From Clostridium kluyveri (lineage in GTDB: Bacteria > Bacillota > Clostridia > Clostridiales > Clostridiaceae): a stretch of DNA of 64,000 bases. Numbering within the stretch: position 1 is the stretch's first letter; each line of letters opens with the position of its first letter. The notes beneath the pieces are model-generated. The model was not told where the DNA came from. It saw nothing but the letters and a program-made list of their open reading frames with translations, and did not search any database. The DNA is taken from the NCBI RefSeq assembly GCF_001902295.1, contig NZ_CP018335.1, positions 992,001 to 1,056,000 on the forward strand, written 5' to 3'. Made by a program: the position numbers and the translations under genes. Below, in pieces: positions 41,443 to 49,305 of the stretch.

Positions 41443-42969
41443 ATGTCAAAAGAACAGAAAAAGGAAATAGATCTTACTCAAAGCACTAGTCCCATTAGAG
41501 AAGATAGCTTAGGAAGCATTAAAGCTTTTTCAGGTAAGGTAAGTGATTTGATAAATGGGAAACGTGTTGGCGAAAATCTAGCTTGGCGTGAGCATGAGTT
41601 TCAGCAGACAGGAGGATGCCTTTTGACCCAGACTGTAGGGAGACTTGTAACTATAAGGGATTCTGCACTTATTGTCCATGGACCTGTGGGGTGCGCTCAG
41701 GGTACAAATAGTTATAGGGAAATATATCAGGGAATTCCTGAAAAATCCAGGGCATGGAGGGGAGATGTGGAACTTCATTCAGTGAGCAGCAATCTTACGG
41801 AAAGTGATATTGTGTTTGGAGGAGAAAGGAAACTGAGGCTGGCAATAAAAGAGGCAGCTGGAAGATATAATCCAAAGGCAATTATAATTGCTTGTTCCTG
41901 CGCTTCAGGAGTTATGGGTGATGATATAGACGGTATAGTGGCATCGATTCAACCTGAAGTAGAGCCTATACTTGTTCCTGTACACTGCGAGGGCTTCAGA
42001 TCTCAAATATCACAGAGTGCTTTTGATAGTTCATCTCATGCCATAGTGAAATATATAGTTGAAAAACCTAAAAAAAGGCAAAAGGATTTGGTGGGTGTGA
42101 TAGCCCCTATGAGTGTGACATTGGGGGATAAAAATGATCTCATAAGAATGTTCAATAAAATTGGTTTGAGGGTAATATTTATTCCGGATTTTGCTACAGT
42201 AGATGAATTAAAGGAAATTTCGGAAGCAGCGGTGATTGCACCTACATGCCAGTCATACGGGCAGTATATGCAGAAAGCTCTTTATGAAAATTATGATACA
42301 CCTTATTTCCTTGATCCAGCTCCGCTTGGGATTGAAAATACTAAAATATGGTTTAGAGAGGTAGCTAAGTATACAGGCAAGGAAAAAGAAGTAGAACAAC
42401 TTATAAAAGAAGAATTGGATTTTGTACTGCCTAAATTGAATGAGCTCAAAAAATCATTTAAGGGTAGGGAAGCAAGTATTTATGTATCTGCAGGTCAAGC
42501 TAGGGCTGTATTTATTCCGAGGTTTGCAACTGAGTTGGGTATTGATGTAGCAGCGGTTAATACTTTGGAATTGGATCCCAATATAGTGGATGAATTTGAA
42601 GAGGTGTATAATGAAATCGGTGATTTTGAAGTACATGCATCGGATTATCAGCCTTTTGAACAGAGTCATTTATTAAACAGATTGAAACCTGATCTTTATA
42701 CAGGTTGTGCATTTATGGGTCTTTATAAAAGGGAGGGCAGTCAGCTTAGGAATCACTCTTTTCTTTCTGATTTTTCACCACAGTCAAATCAATTTTTCTT
42801 CAGGGGTATATTGAATTATGGAACTATTCTGGAACGTGCTTTGAAAAATCCTTCCCTCAATAAAACATTGTACAGGGAGACTCCAAGCCCATACAAATCA
42901 TGGTGGTACGAGCAGGACGATATTGAAGTTTATATTAAACAAAAAAAATCGTATGCGGAAAAAAAATAA
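41443..42969 (+). CDS. Nitrogenase-like component 1, alpha (NifD-like) subunit
   Basis: A protein of 508 residues of the nitrogenase component 1 family. P-cluster-type cysteines are present as Cys59 (TGGCLLTQTVG), Cys84 (HGPVGCAQGT) and Cys151 or Cys153 (IIACSCASGVMGDD). Cys269 (APTCQSYGQYM) and His438 (RNHSFLSDFSP) stand where nitrogenase NifD has its FeMo-co ligands Cys275 and His442, so a nitrogenase-type cofactor is likely. It differs from true NifD around the cofactor and in the N terminus, and no nifH, nifE, nifN or nifB is adjacent. Best guess: catalytic subunit of a methylthio-alkane-reductase-like enzyme; substrate is inference from the SAM riboswitches and importer. GGGAGG site. Confidence 0.88.
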   Translation: MSKEQKKEIDLTQSTSPIREDSLGSIKAFSGKVSDLINGKRVGENLAWREHEFQQTGGCLLTQTVGRLVTIRDSALIVHGPVGCAQGTNSYREIYQGIPEKSRAWRGDVELHSVSSNLTESDIVFGGERKLRLAIKEAAGRYNPKAIIIACSCASGVMGDDIDGIVASIQPEVEPILVPVHCEGFRSQISQSAFDSSSHAIVKYIVEKPKKRQKDLVGVIAPMSVTLGDKNDLIRMFNKIGLRVIFIPDFATVDELKEISEAAVIAPTCQSYGQYMQKALYENYDTPYFLDPAPLGIENTKIWFREVAKYTGKEKEVEQLIKEELDFVLPKLNELKKSFKGREASIYVSAGQARAVFIPRFATELGIDVAAVNTLELDPNIVDEFEEVYNEIGDFEVHASDYQPFEQSHLLNRLKPDLYTGCAFMGLYKREGSQLRNHSFLSDFSPQSNQFFFRGILNYGTILERALKNPSLNKTLYRETPSPYKSWWYEQDDIEVYIKQKKSYAEKK

Positions 42970-42990
42970 ATTCGGGAGGAGAGGATAGGT

Positions 42991-44358
42991 TTGTCAGATA
43001 GCATTCAAAAACTAAAACTACAGGAAGTGGAAAGTGATAAGAGGGTTCTGGAAAATCCTAAATATACTTGTGCATTGGGAGGGGCACTTTCGGTTATTAC
43101 CAATATTCACAGGGCAGTGCCTATAATTCATGCAGGAATAGGCTGCGGTATGAATCAAATGCTTAGTTATAGAGCTGCAGGTGCCCAGCAGGGTGTGGGA
43201 TATGTAAGTGGATTAAGTATTCCTTCCAGCAATCTTTCGGAGAGAGATGTTGTATTTGGTGGAGAAATAAGACTCAGGGAAGAGATTCGTTCTACAATAG
43301 ATCTCATTGACGGGGATTTTTACTTTGTGGCAAATGGCTGCATTGCAGGAATGATCGGAGATGATGTTGAGGGAATTGTAAATGAATTTTCAGAGGAGCC
43401 AACTCCTGTATTGTATGTCGATTCAAGCGGGTTCAGAGGAAACACCTATTTTGGGTATGAAGCGGTTTTTGAGGCTGCTGTGGAACAGTTGGTTAAGCCC
43501 CTGCCTAAGGAAAAAGGACTGGTAAATATACTGGGGTTTGTACCATATCAGGATATATTCTGGAGAGGAAACTTACGTGAAATAAGAAGACTGCTCGATA
43601 AAATTGGATTGAAGACAAACCAGGTAATAGGGGATTTCAGCGGTATTGAGGGATTGAAAAAACTTTCTGCGGCAGAATACACTATAGTAGTGTCTCCTTG
43701 GGTTGGAAGAAAAACTGCAAGGCTCTTGGAAGAGAAATTTGACATACCCTATGTTAATTTTCCCAATATACCTGTAGGACCAAGGGATTCCAGTGAGTTT
43801 TTACATGCCATAGGAGAAAAAGTAGGCATATCCAGAGCAAAGATTGAGAAAGTGGTTGCAGAAGAAGAGAGAGAAGCTTATGAAGATCTCAACATCATAG
43901 GAGATGTCTGCTCAAGATTTTCAGCATCACTTCCCTTTGCAGTAGTTTCCGGATCAGCAACAGCTGTGGGGATCACCAGATTTTTAACAAATGAAGTAGG
44001 ATTTACTCCAAAACTTGTAATCATAAATGACGATCCGCCAGCTGATACCAGGAAAGAAATATTAGAGAGGATCAAGAATCTTGGCGATAAAAATACTGTA
44101 GTTGAAAGTGGTGGAATTAATCCCAAAGTTATTTTTGAAATAGATTCCTATGAGATACATGAACATTTGAGAAATGCTTATTTCAGGGTGATTTTTGCAA
44201 GTTCCCAGGAGAGATATGAAGCTGAAGGTAAAAGGCAGATACATTTAAGTGTAACATTCCCAGCAGAGAATCGTGTTGTCGTAAGAGATACTTACACGGG
44301 ATACGGCGGAGGAATCTCACTTATAGAAGATTTCTTAAGCAAATTTGTGCGACCATAA
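42991..44358 (+). CDS. Nitrogenase-like component 1, beta (NifK-like) subunit
   Basis: A protein of 455 residues. Cys27 (YTCALGGAL), Cys52 (GIGCGMNQ) and Cys117 (NGCIAGMIGDD) match the three P-cluster cysteines of NifK. The N terminus is much shorter than in NifK (first Cys at 27 rather than about 70), as in other nitrogenase-like enzymes. Structurally it should pair with the NifD-like protein to form an alpha2beta2 core taking electrons from an Fe protein. It starts at TTG 42991 after GGGAGGAGAGG, 21 bases after the alpha gene, so equal expression is likely. Confidence 0.88.
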   Translation: MSDSIQKLKLQEVESDKRVLENPKYTCALGGALSVITNIHRAVPIIHAGIGCGMNQMLSYRAAGAQQGVGYVSGLSIPSSNLSERDVVFGGEIRLREEIRSTIDLIDGDFYFVANGCIAGMIGDDVEGIVNEFSEEPTPVLYVDSSGFRGNTYFGYEAVFEAAVEQLVKPLPKEKGLVNILGFVPYQDIFWRGNLREIRRLLDKIGLKTNQVIGDFSGIEGLKKLSAAEYTIVVSPWVGRKTARLLEEKFDIPYVNFPNIPVGPRDSSEFLHAIGEKVGISRAKIEKVVAEEEREAYEDLNIIGDVCSRFSASLPFAVVSGSATAVGITRFLTNEVGFTPKLVIINDDPPADTRKEILERIKNLGDKNTVVESGGINPKVIFEIDSYEIHEHLRNAYFRVIFASSQERYEAEGKRQIHLSVTFPAENRVVVRDTYTGYGGGISLIEDFLSKFVRP

Positions 44359-44377
44359 TAGGAGAGGAGGTTAATAT

Positions 44378-44809
44378 ATGGCGAAAGTTGCTGTAGCAAG
44401 CAGCGATGGTGTTTTTATAAATGAACATTTTGCAAGGGCGGATAAATTCTTTATTTATGAAATTCACCAGGGTGGAGAATATGAATTCATAGAGATACGA
44501 GCGGTTCATTTCAATAATTCTAAAAGTGGAGAAGATAAATTAAACAAGATTATAAAGCTGATGGGAGATGTAAAATTGGTATTAGCCAGCAGTGTTGGCT
44601 CTGGAGCAGTATATGTGCTTCATGATAGGAATATTGTGGCTGTAAGTCTCAGTGGATCCATAGAGAGAGCCCTTAAATCCTATGCTAAAAGGGGAAAGAT
44701 ACTTGAATATCTTGTGGCCAAGGATACCTTTGGAGGTTCAGTGGATAAATCTAATTGTCCAATTAGGGCAGCAAAGATTCTGTCAAACATACGCCGTTTT
44801 GATGATTAA
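44378..44809 (+). CDS. NifX/NafY-type dinitrogenase cofactor-binding protein
   Basis: A protein of 143 residues consisting of one dinitrogenase iron-molybdenum-cofactor domain (VAVASSDGVFINEHFARADKF; later LASSVGSGAVYVLHD). In nitrogen fixation such proteins carry NifB-co or FeMo-co precursors to the enzyme. There is no radical SAM domain, so it is not NifB. It lies 19 bases after the NifK-like gene and is last in the operon, suggesting cofactor delivery or storage for this reductase. GGAGAGGAGG site. Confidence 0.88.
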   Translation: MAKVAVASSDGVFINEHFARADKFFIYEIHQGGEYEFIEIRAVHFNNSKSGEDKLNKIIKLMGDVKLVLASSVGSGAVYVLHDRNIVAVSLSGSIERALKSYAKRGKILEYLVAKDTFGGSVDKSNCPIRAAKILSNIRRFDD

Positions 44810-44843
44810 AAAAATTCTTTCTAATAGGCATATATATGTTTAT

Positions 44844-44986
44844 CCGAACGCTACCATTGCTAATACTCTCATCTTCTTCAAAGTGGGAGATAAGCACTGC
44901 TATGCGCCTGGATAAGTTCTTCTAAGGTTCAGATGGAGATAAGCAGTCCCTACAGCAAGCTCCACCTGAACCTAAGAATCACTTGA
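44844..44986 (+). mobile_element. TTTAT-associated repeat, 143 nt
   Basis: Follows TTTAT; starts CCGAACGCTACC and ends CACTTGA. Almost identical to the copy at 37853 in both hairpin arms. It sits just after the nitrogenase-like operon. Confidence 0.8.
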
Positions 44987-45089
44987 TTTTACAGGGTATA
45001 TTTACTAGTTGGTCTATTTGTTATATTTTGAAAAATGTCTTATTCTGAATTTTTAAGAGCGTACAATATTCATATTTGGGGGAATGTTT

Positions 45090-45650
45090 ATGGCCTACGA
45101 AGAGTTAATAGTGTCAGCATTTGGACAATCAGTTTCATGTGCAACTATGTGTGGAATGTGTGAATCATTATATAAAAAGTATAAATTTGAGAATTACAGG
45201 GTAATTGATTATGCTGATAGAAAATATAATTTACCTAAAAAAAATGAAATGGTCATTGATGACGAGCATTTGTTTGTATGGCTTTTAAGTAAAGCTTGTA
45301 AATTATTTTTTCAAAAGAAAACTATAGACTATAAGATAAAATGGCTTGTGAGAGATGCACTTCTGATTTTTATTATTTATAGGGAAAGCGGACCTAAATT
45401 ACTTCTAAAAATAAATAAAATATTATCCTTTGAATGGACAAAAGGTGTATTAAAGTCAGAACTGGAACATTTTTTTAAGTATTATGAACATGAGTGGAGC
45501 CAAATATATTATAGAAATTCGGTAGAGAAAAGAGATATAAATGATATGTTTAATAAATTATTTTTTATACTTAGCAATAATAATGTATTTATTGATACTC
45601 CTATTTATAATTGGTCAGACAGACATAAATGTAGAATACACATTTGCTAA
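45090..45650 (+). CDS. Unknown protein with an N-terminal CxxxCxxC motif
   Basis: A protein of 186 residues not recognised as a family. Near the N terminus FGQSVSCATMCGMCESL has the CxxxCxxC spacing seen in radical SAM enzymes, but the rest is too short and is helical, with no SAM-binding barrel, so a simple Fe-S or metal site is likelier. The body is basic and aromatic-rich, and the C terminus ends in Cys-Arg-Ile-His-Ile-Cys (residues HKCRIHIC), which could also bind metal. It precedes the Ni/Co transporter by 49 bases. GGGGGA site supports ATG 45090 over 45084. Confidence 0.6.
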   Translation: MAYEELIVSAFGQSVSCATMCGMCESLYKKYKFENYRVIDYADRKYNLPKKNEMVIDDEHLFVWLLSKACKLFFQKKTIDYKIKWLVRDALLIFIIYRESGPKLLLKINKILSFEWTKGVLKSELEHFFKYYEHEWSQIYYRNSVEKRDINDMFNKLFFILSNNNVFIDTPIYNWSDRHKCRIHIC

Positions 45651-45699
45651 TAAAGTATTTACAATGATTGATAAAAGTAAATTGAGAGGAGTGAGTAAT

Positions 45700-46701
45700 A
45701 TGCATATGGCAGATGCATTAGTATCTCCGATAGTAGCGGGCACTATGTATACTTGTTCTGCAGCAGTGGCTATATATTCAGGTAATAAAGTTAAAGTAGA
45801 AAATGACTTAAAAAAAGTATCGGCAATGGGAGTGATGGGTGCATTTGTGTTTGCAACCCAGATGATTAATTTTACAATTCCAGGTACTGGTTCAAGTGGT
45901 CATTTATGTGGTGGAATGTTACTAGCAGTAATTTTAGGACCATATGCTGCCTTTTGTACCATGATAGGTATTCTGATGATTCAGTGTTTGATGTTTGCTG
46001 ATGGTGGCCTGCTTGCATTGGGAGCAAATATATGGAATATGGCCTTCTATGGATGTTTTATTGGATATTTTTTCATTTGGAGGCCATTAACAAAAGCAGA
46101 GATAACAAAAAAAAGAATTATTATTGCCTCCATTCTAGGATGTATTTTGACCCTACAGTTAGGAGCATTTAGTGTAACATTAGAGACATTATCATCAGGG
46201 ATAACAATGCTGCCTTTTAGTATTTTTGTAGGTGTTATGCAGCCAATCCATCTGGCCATTGGATTAATAGAAGGATTAATTACGGCGGCAGTATTAATTT
46301 TTGTATTTGAGGCAAGGCCAGAATTATTTCAAGAAAGTAACCATTATGATTTAAAGGGGAAGATGTCGTTCAAAAAAACTCTAACAGTTTTAGGCATAAT
46401 AACATTATTAATTGGGGGAGGACTTTCGCTTGCTGCTTCTTCCAAGCCGGATGGATTAGAATGGTCAATCGAAAAAATTACGGGTTCTAATGAGATAAAA
46501 GAAAAAGAAAAGGGTATTTATGAAAAAGCAAAACAGTTACAAAATATGACAGCTGTACTTCCGGATTATTCATTTCAGAATTCGAAGACTGTCCTTGGAA
46601 CAACATTTTCAGGTATAGCAGGATCTGGTGTCATTCTGATTATATGTATGACAGGGTGTTATGCTTTTAATATAATTAGGAAAAGTAAGAAAAATGAATA
46701 A
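45700..46701 (+). CDS. Nickel/cobalt ECF transporter, NikMN/CbiM-like fused component
   Basis: A protein of 333 residues. The N terminus MHMADALVSPIVAG is the metal-binding signature of CbiM/NikM S components, where the N-terminal Met-His provides Ni/Co ligands, so the start at 45700 (AGAGGAG site) matters. About six membrane segments follow. The C-terminal ~110 residues form the PDGLE domain (SKPDGLEWSIEKI) that replaces CbiN/NikN, with a last membrane helix. Ni versus Co is not decidable. It overlaps the T component by eight bases. Confidence 0.9.
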   Translation: MHMADALVSPIVAGTMYTCSAAVAIYSGNKVKVENDLKKVSAMGVMGAFVFATQMINFTIPGTGSSGHLCGGMLLAVILGPYAAFCTMIGILMIQCLMFADGGLLALGANIWNMAFYGCFIGYFFIWRPLTKAEITKKRIIIASILGCILTLQLGAFSVTLETLSSGITMLPFSIFVGVMQPIHLAIGLIEGLITAAVLIFVFEARPELFQESNHYDLKGKMSFKKTLTVLGIITLLIGGGLSLAASSKPDGLEWSIEKITGSNEIKEKEKGIYEKAKQLQNMTAVLPDYSFQNSKTVLGTTFSGIAGSGVILIICMTGCYAFNIIRKSKKNE

Positions 46702-47476
46702 AATAAGTAATGCAATATATGAAATAAATAAACTAGATGAACTGGCAAATCAAAAACAGTGGATAAATCAAATACATCCATTGATAAAATTGCTGGTTAC
46801 AGTGGGATATATTATAATAATTATTTCTTTTGATCAGTATGATTTGTCCAAAGTATTGGTAATGGGAGTGTATCCTATTACTATATTTATACTAGGTGAG
46901 ATATCTTTTATGGAAAGCCTATGGCGATTGAGAATTGTGTTGCCTTTGGTTTGTGTTATAGGGATATTCAACCCATTCTATGATAAGACAGTAGCTTTTC
47001 AAATTGGAGAGATAGAAGTGACAGCTGGGATGATTTCTATGGCTACATTAATGATTAAGGGTATCTACAGTGTTCTGGCTTCTTATTTATTAATTGTGAC
47101 AACAACAATTGAAAAAATATGTTATGCCTTGCGTCTATTGCACGTGCCAGTCATCCTGATTACGCAGATCTTATTAACTTATCGTTATATAAGTGTATTG
47201 TTGTCAGAAGTTAATAGAATTACACAGGCGTATTCTCTACGTGCACCGAATCAAAAAGGAATTCATGTAAAAGTTTGGGGTTCTTTAATGGGACAATTGC
47301 TATTGAGAAGTATAGATAGGGCAGGGATTATTTATGACAGTATGAATTTGCGAGGGTATGATGGAAGATTTTATTATTATGGGAGAAAAGTGTGTAATGC
47401 AAAGAACTGGATATATTTATTCTTCTGGGTAAGCATTTTTCTTGTCCTGAAGTTTGGTATGTCATACCTTGATTAA
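46694..47476 (+). CDS. cbiQ: ECF transporter T component (CbiQ-like)
   Basis: A protein of 260 residues. CbiQ-type membrane protein with hydrophobic segments and the two coupling motifs of T components: AYSLRAPN and IDRAGIIYDSMNLRGYDG. It connects the metal S component to the ATPase. Translation starts inside the end of the M component gene. Followed by a terminator and a repeat insertion that separate it from the ATPase gene. Confidence 0.9.
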   Translation: MNKISNAIYEINKLDELANQKQWINQIHPLIKLLVTVGYIIIIISFDQYDLSKVLVMGVYPITIFILGEISFMESLWRLRIVLPLVCVIGIFNPFYDKTVAFQIGEIEVTAGMISMATLMIKGIYSVLASYLLIVTTTIEKICYALRLLHVPVILITQILLTYRYISVLLSEVNRITQAYSLRAPNQKGIHVKVWGSLMGQLLLRSIDRAGIIYDSMNLRGYDGRFYYYGRKVCNAKNWIYLFFWVSIFLVLKFGMSYLD

Positions 47477-47532
47477 TTGATTTAACCATTATTAAATCAT
47501 AGGTATTATCAATATTCAGGCAACCAATAAAG

Positions 47533-47568
47533 AAGGATAATAGTTTGCAAGGCTATTGTCCTTTTTTA
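47533..47568 (+). terminator. Terminator after cbiQ
   Basis: AAGGATAATAG / CTATTGTCCTT stem followed by TTTTTT. It lies inside what is normally one ECF operon. Confidence 0.8.
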
Positions 47569-47569
47569 T

Positions 47570-47712
47570 CCGAAGGCTACCATTGCTAATACTCCCATCT
47601 TCTTCAAAGTGGGAGATAAGCACTGCTATGCGCCTGGATAAGTTCTTCTAAGGTTCAGATGGAGATAAGCAGTCCCTACAGCAAACTCCACCTGAACCTA
47701 AGAATCACTTGA
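47570..47712 (+). mobile_element. TTTAT-associated repeat, 143 nt
   Basis: Follows TTTTTTAT, the T run of the cbiQ terminator; starts CCGAAGGCTACC and ends CACTTGA. It is inserted between cbiQ and the ATPase gene. Confidence 0.8.
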
Positions 47713-47769
47713 TAACCAATTAAGACTTTAAATTTCTTTTTTAAATTATTGAGTTAGGAGCAATTAGTT

Positions 47770-48507
47770 ATGAGTCATATACATATTGAACTTAAAGATG
47801 TCAGTTTTGCGTATGAGAAGGGACAAACTGTTTTATCACATATCACCATGGAGGCTGGAGAGCATAATAGTATTGGACTTATTGGTGCAAATGGAATGGG
47901 TAAATCCACATTGCTGCGCCTACTGGTAGGATTAAATTTAAATTATGAAGGAAGTATCAGTATTGAAGGGATACCTGTTAATCAACGTATGTTGGCTAGG
48001 GTTAGAGAAAAAATAGGATATGTGTTTCAAGATTCTGATAACCAATTATTTATGCCCACTGTTTATGATGAATTAGCATTTGCACCAAGAAACTATGGAT
48101 TTTTACAAGAGGAAGTAGAATATCGTGTGAATAGAGCACTTGAGATGACAGAAAGTGTGCATTTAAAAGATAGACAGATTTATAAGTTATCTGGTGGAGA
48201 AAAGAAGTTAATATCTATTGCGTCGGTATTGACGGTAACTCCCGATATTATTTTAATGGATGAGCCAAGTATTGCATTGGATCCAAAAAATAGACGAAAT
48301 TTAATACGAATCCTAAATCAATTTGAGCATTTGAAAATTATTGCATCCCATGATTTAGATATGATATTAGAAACGTGTAATCGGGTTATACTGTTAGACG
48401 GTGGAAGAATAGTTTGTGATGGAAAAACTAAAGACATTTTATATGATAAGAAACTGTTAGAAGAACATAATCTGGAACTTCCATTATCAATTGCCAAAGA
48501 CAAATAA
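47770..48507 (+). CDS. cbiO: ECF transporter ATP-binding protein (CbiO-like)
   Basis: A protein of 245 residues: Walker A GANGMGKST, Q loop GYVFQDSDNQLFMPTV typical of ECF ATPases, signature LSGGEKKLISIA, Walker B ILMDEPS. In canonical signatures the residue after LSGGE is usually Q or K. It energises the NikMN/CbiQ module upstream. The gap of 293 bases from cbiQ, containing a terminator and a repeat, is unusual for this operon type and suggests a separate or read-through supply of the ATPase. TTAGGAG site. Confidence 0.92.
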   Translation: MSHIHIELKDVSFAYEKGQTVLSHITMEAGEHNSIGLIGANGMGKSTLLRLLVGLNLNYEGSISIEGIPVNQRMLARVREKIGYVFQDSDNQLFMPTVYDELAFAPRNYGFLQEEVEYRVNRALEMTESVHLKDRQIYKLSGGEKKLISIASVLTVTPDIILMDEPSIALDPKNRRNLIRILNQFEHLKIIASHDLDMILETCNRVILLDGGRIVCDGKTKDILYDKKLLEEHNLELPLSIAKDK

Positions 48508-48560
48508 GATATAAGATATTTTAAATGAATAACTTATCTTGACATGGAAAAACATATATG

Positions 48561-48608
48561 ATAACATTTATACGACTATTATTTAAATAATAGTCGTATA
48601 AATGTTAT
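48561..48608 (+). promoter_or_regulatory. 48-bp perfect palindrome, probable TetR operator
   Basis: Two exactly complementary 24-base arms (ATAACATTTATACGACTATT plus four bases, then mirror). A TTGACA at 48539-48544 is 17 bases from a TAACAT inside the left arm, so the repressor would sit on the promoter start. It lies directly upstream of a TetR gene and its ABC exporter. Four half-sites (TTATACGAC-type and AATAATAG-type) could bind two dimers. Confidence 0.7.
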
Positions 48609-48635
48609 GAAATGGTCGTAAAGGAGAATATGCTT

Positions 48636-49232
48636 ATGTCACCTAAAATATTTGATATTCAGGAAAGGGAAAATATAAAAATCCAAATGATGGAAGCTGG
48701 ATTTTTATTGGTAAAAGAATATGGCATGACCCATGCTTCTGTAGAAAAGGTTACTAAGGCTGTAGGTTTGGGGAAAAGTACTTTTTATAATTTCTTTCAT
48801 TCTAAAGAAATATTTATATGTGAAATTATAAAGTACCAAAGAGACAGGGCAAAACAGTTTTTTACGGATATATTAGGAGATAGGGACAGAATGAGTATGT
48901 CAGAGGGCAAAGAATTCCTGAAAAAAATTATATTTAGTGAAAATAGTATTTATAAATATCTTACCATGGAGGACATTGATAAATTGAAAGCAGCACTTCC
49001 ACTTGAATATGTAATAGACTTTAATGTTGAAAAAAAGGTTATGGATGGTTTGTTTGGACACGTGGAGGGGGTTAGGGAAGATATAGATTACAAGGTGGTA
49101 GCTAATCTTATTAAAATTATGGCACTTTCAATGATGGGAAAGGAAGAACTTCATCAAGATGCTCTGGAAAGAACTTTGGAGCAAATGTATAATCTGTTAT
49201 TTTCCTGTATCTTTAAAGAGAACACAAACTAG
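48636..49232 (+). CDS. TetR family transcriptional regulator
   Basis: A protein of 198 residues. The N-terminal helix-turn-helix is typical: MMEAGFLLVKEYGMTHASVEK, then AVGLGKSTFYNFFHSKEIF (two stretches). The C-terminal ligand domain is not conserved. It should repress itself and the downstream ABC exporter through the palindrome at 48561-48608. Several in-frame starts are possible (48612, 48630, 48636); AAGGAG has the correct distance only to 48636. Confidence 0.88.
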   Translation: MSPKIFDIQERENIKIQMMEAGFLLVKEYGMTHASVEKVTKAVGLGKSTFYNFFHSKEIFICEIIKYQRDRAKQFFTDILGDRDRMSMSEGKEFLKKIIFSENSIYKYLTMEDIDKLKAALPLEYVIDFNVEKKVMDGLFGHVEGVREDIDYKVVANLIKIMALSMMGKEELHQDALERTLEQMYNLLFSCIFKENTN

Positions 49233-49305
49233 TTTTCTTTTTGCAAAAAGTTAGAGCGTTATAACTTTTCTTAGTTCATTTGTTACGAAAGGAGTAGATA
49301 TTATT

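Noticed and set aside
41443..44358. Reading the D/K pair as true nitrogenase (nifDK)
   Set aside because: No nifH, nifE, nifN or nifB adjacent, a shortened K N terminus, an importer and SAM riboswitches in front; the motifs are only nitrogenase-like.
41443..44358. Reading the D/K pair as F430 (CfbCD) or chlorophyll reductase because a nickel transporter is near
   Set aside because: Those lack the FeMo-co ligands kept here, and an F430 enzyme is not expected in a Clostridium.
45090..45650. Radical SAM enzyme from the CxxxCxxC motif
   Set aside because: Protein too short and without the downstream SAM-binding motifs or barrel pattern.
45541..45699. Extended N terminus of the NikMN/CbiM-like protein
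   Set aside because: The functional Met-His-Met-Ala-Asp start must be N-terminal to bind metal, and AGAGGAG lies right before 45700.
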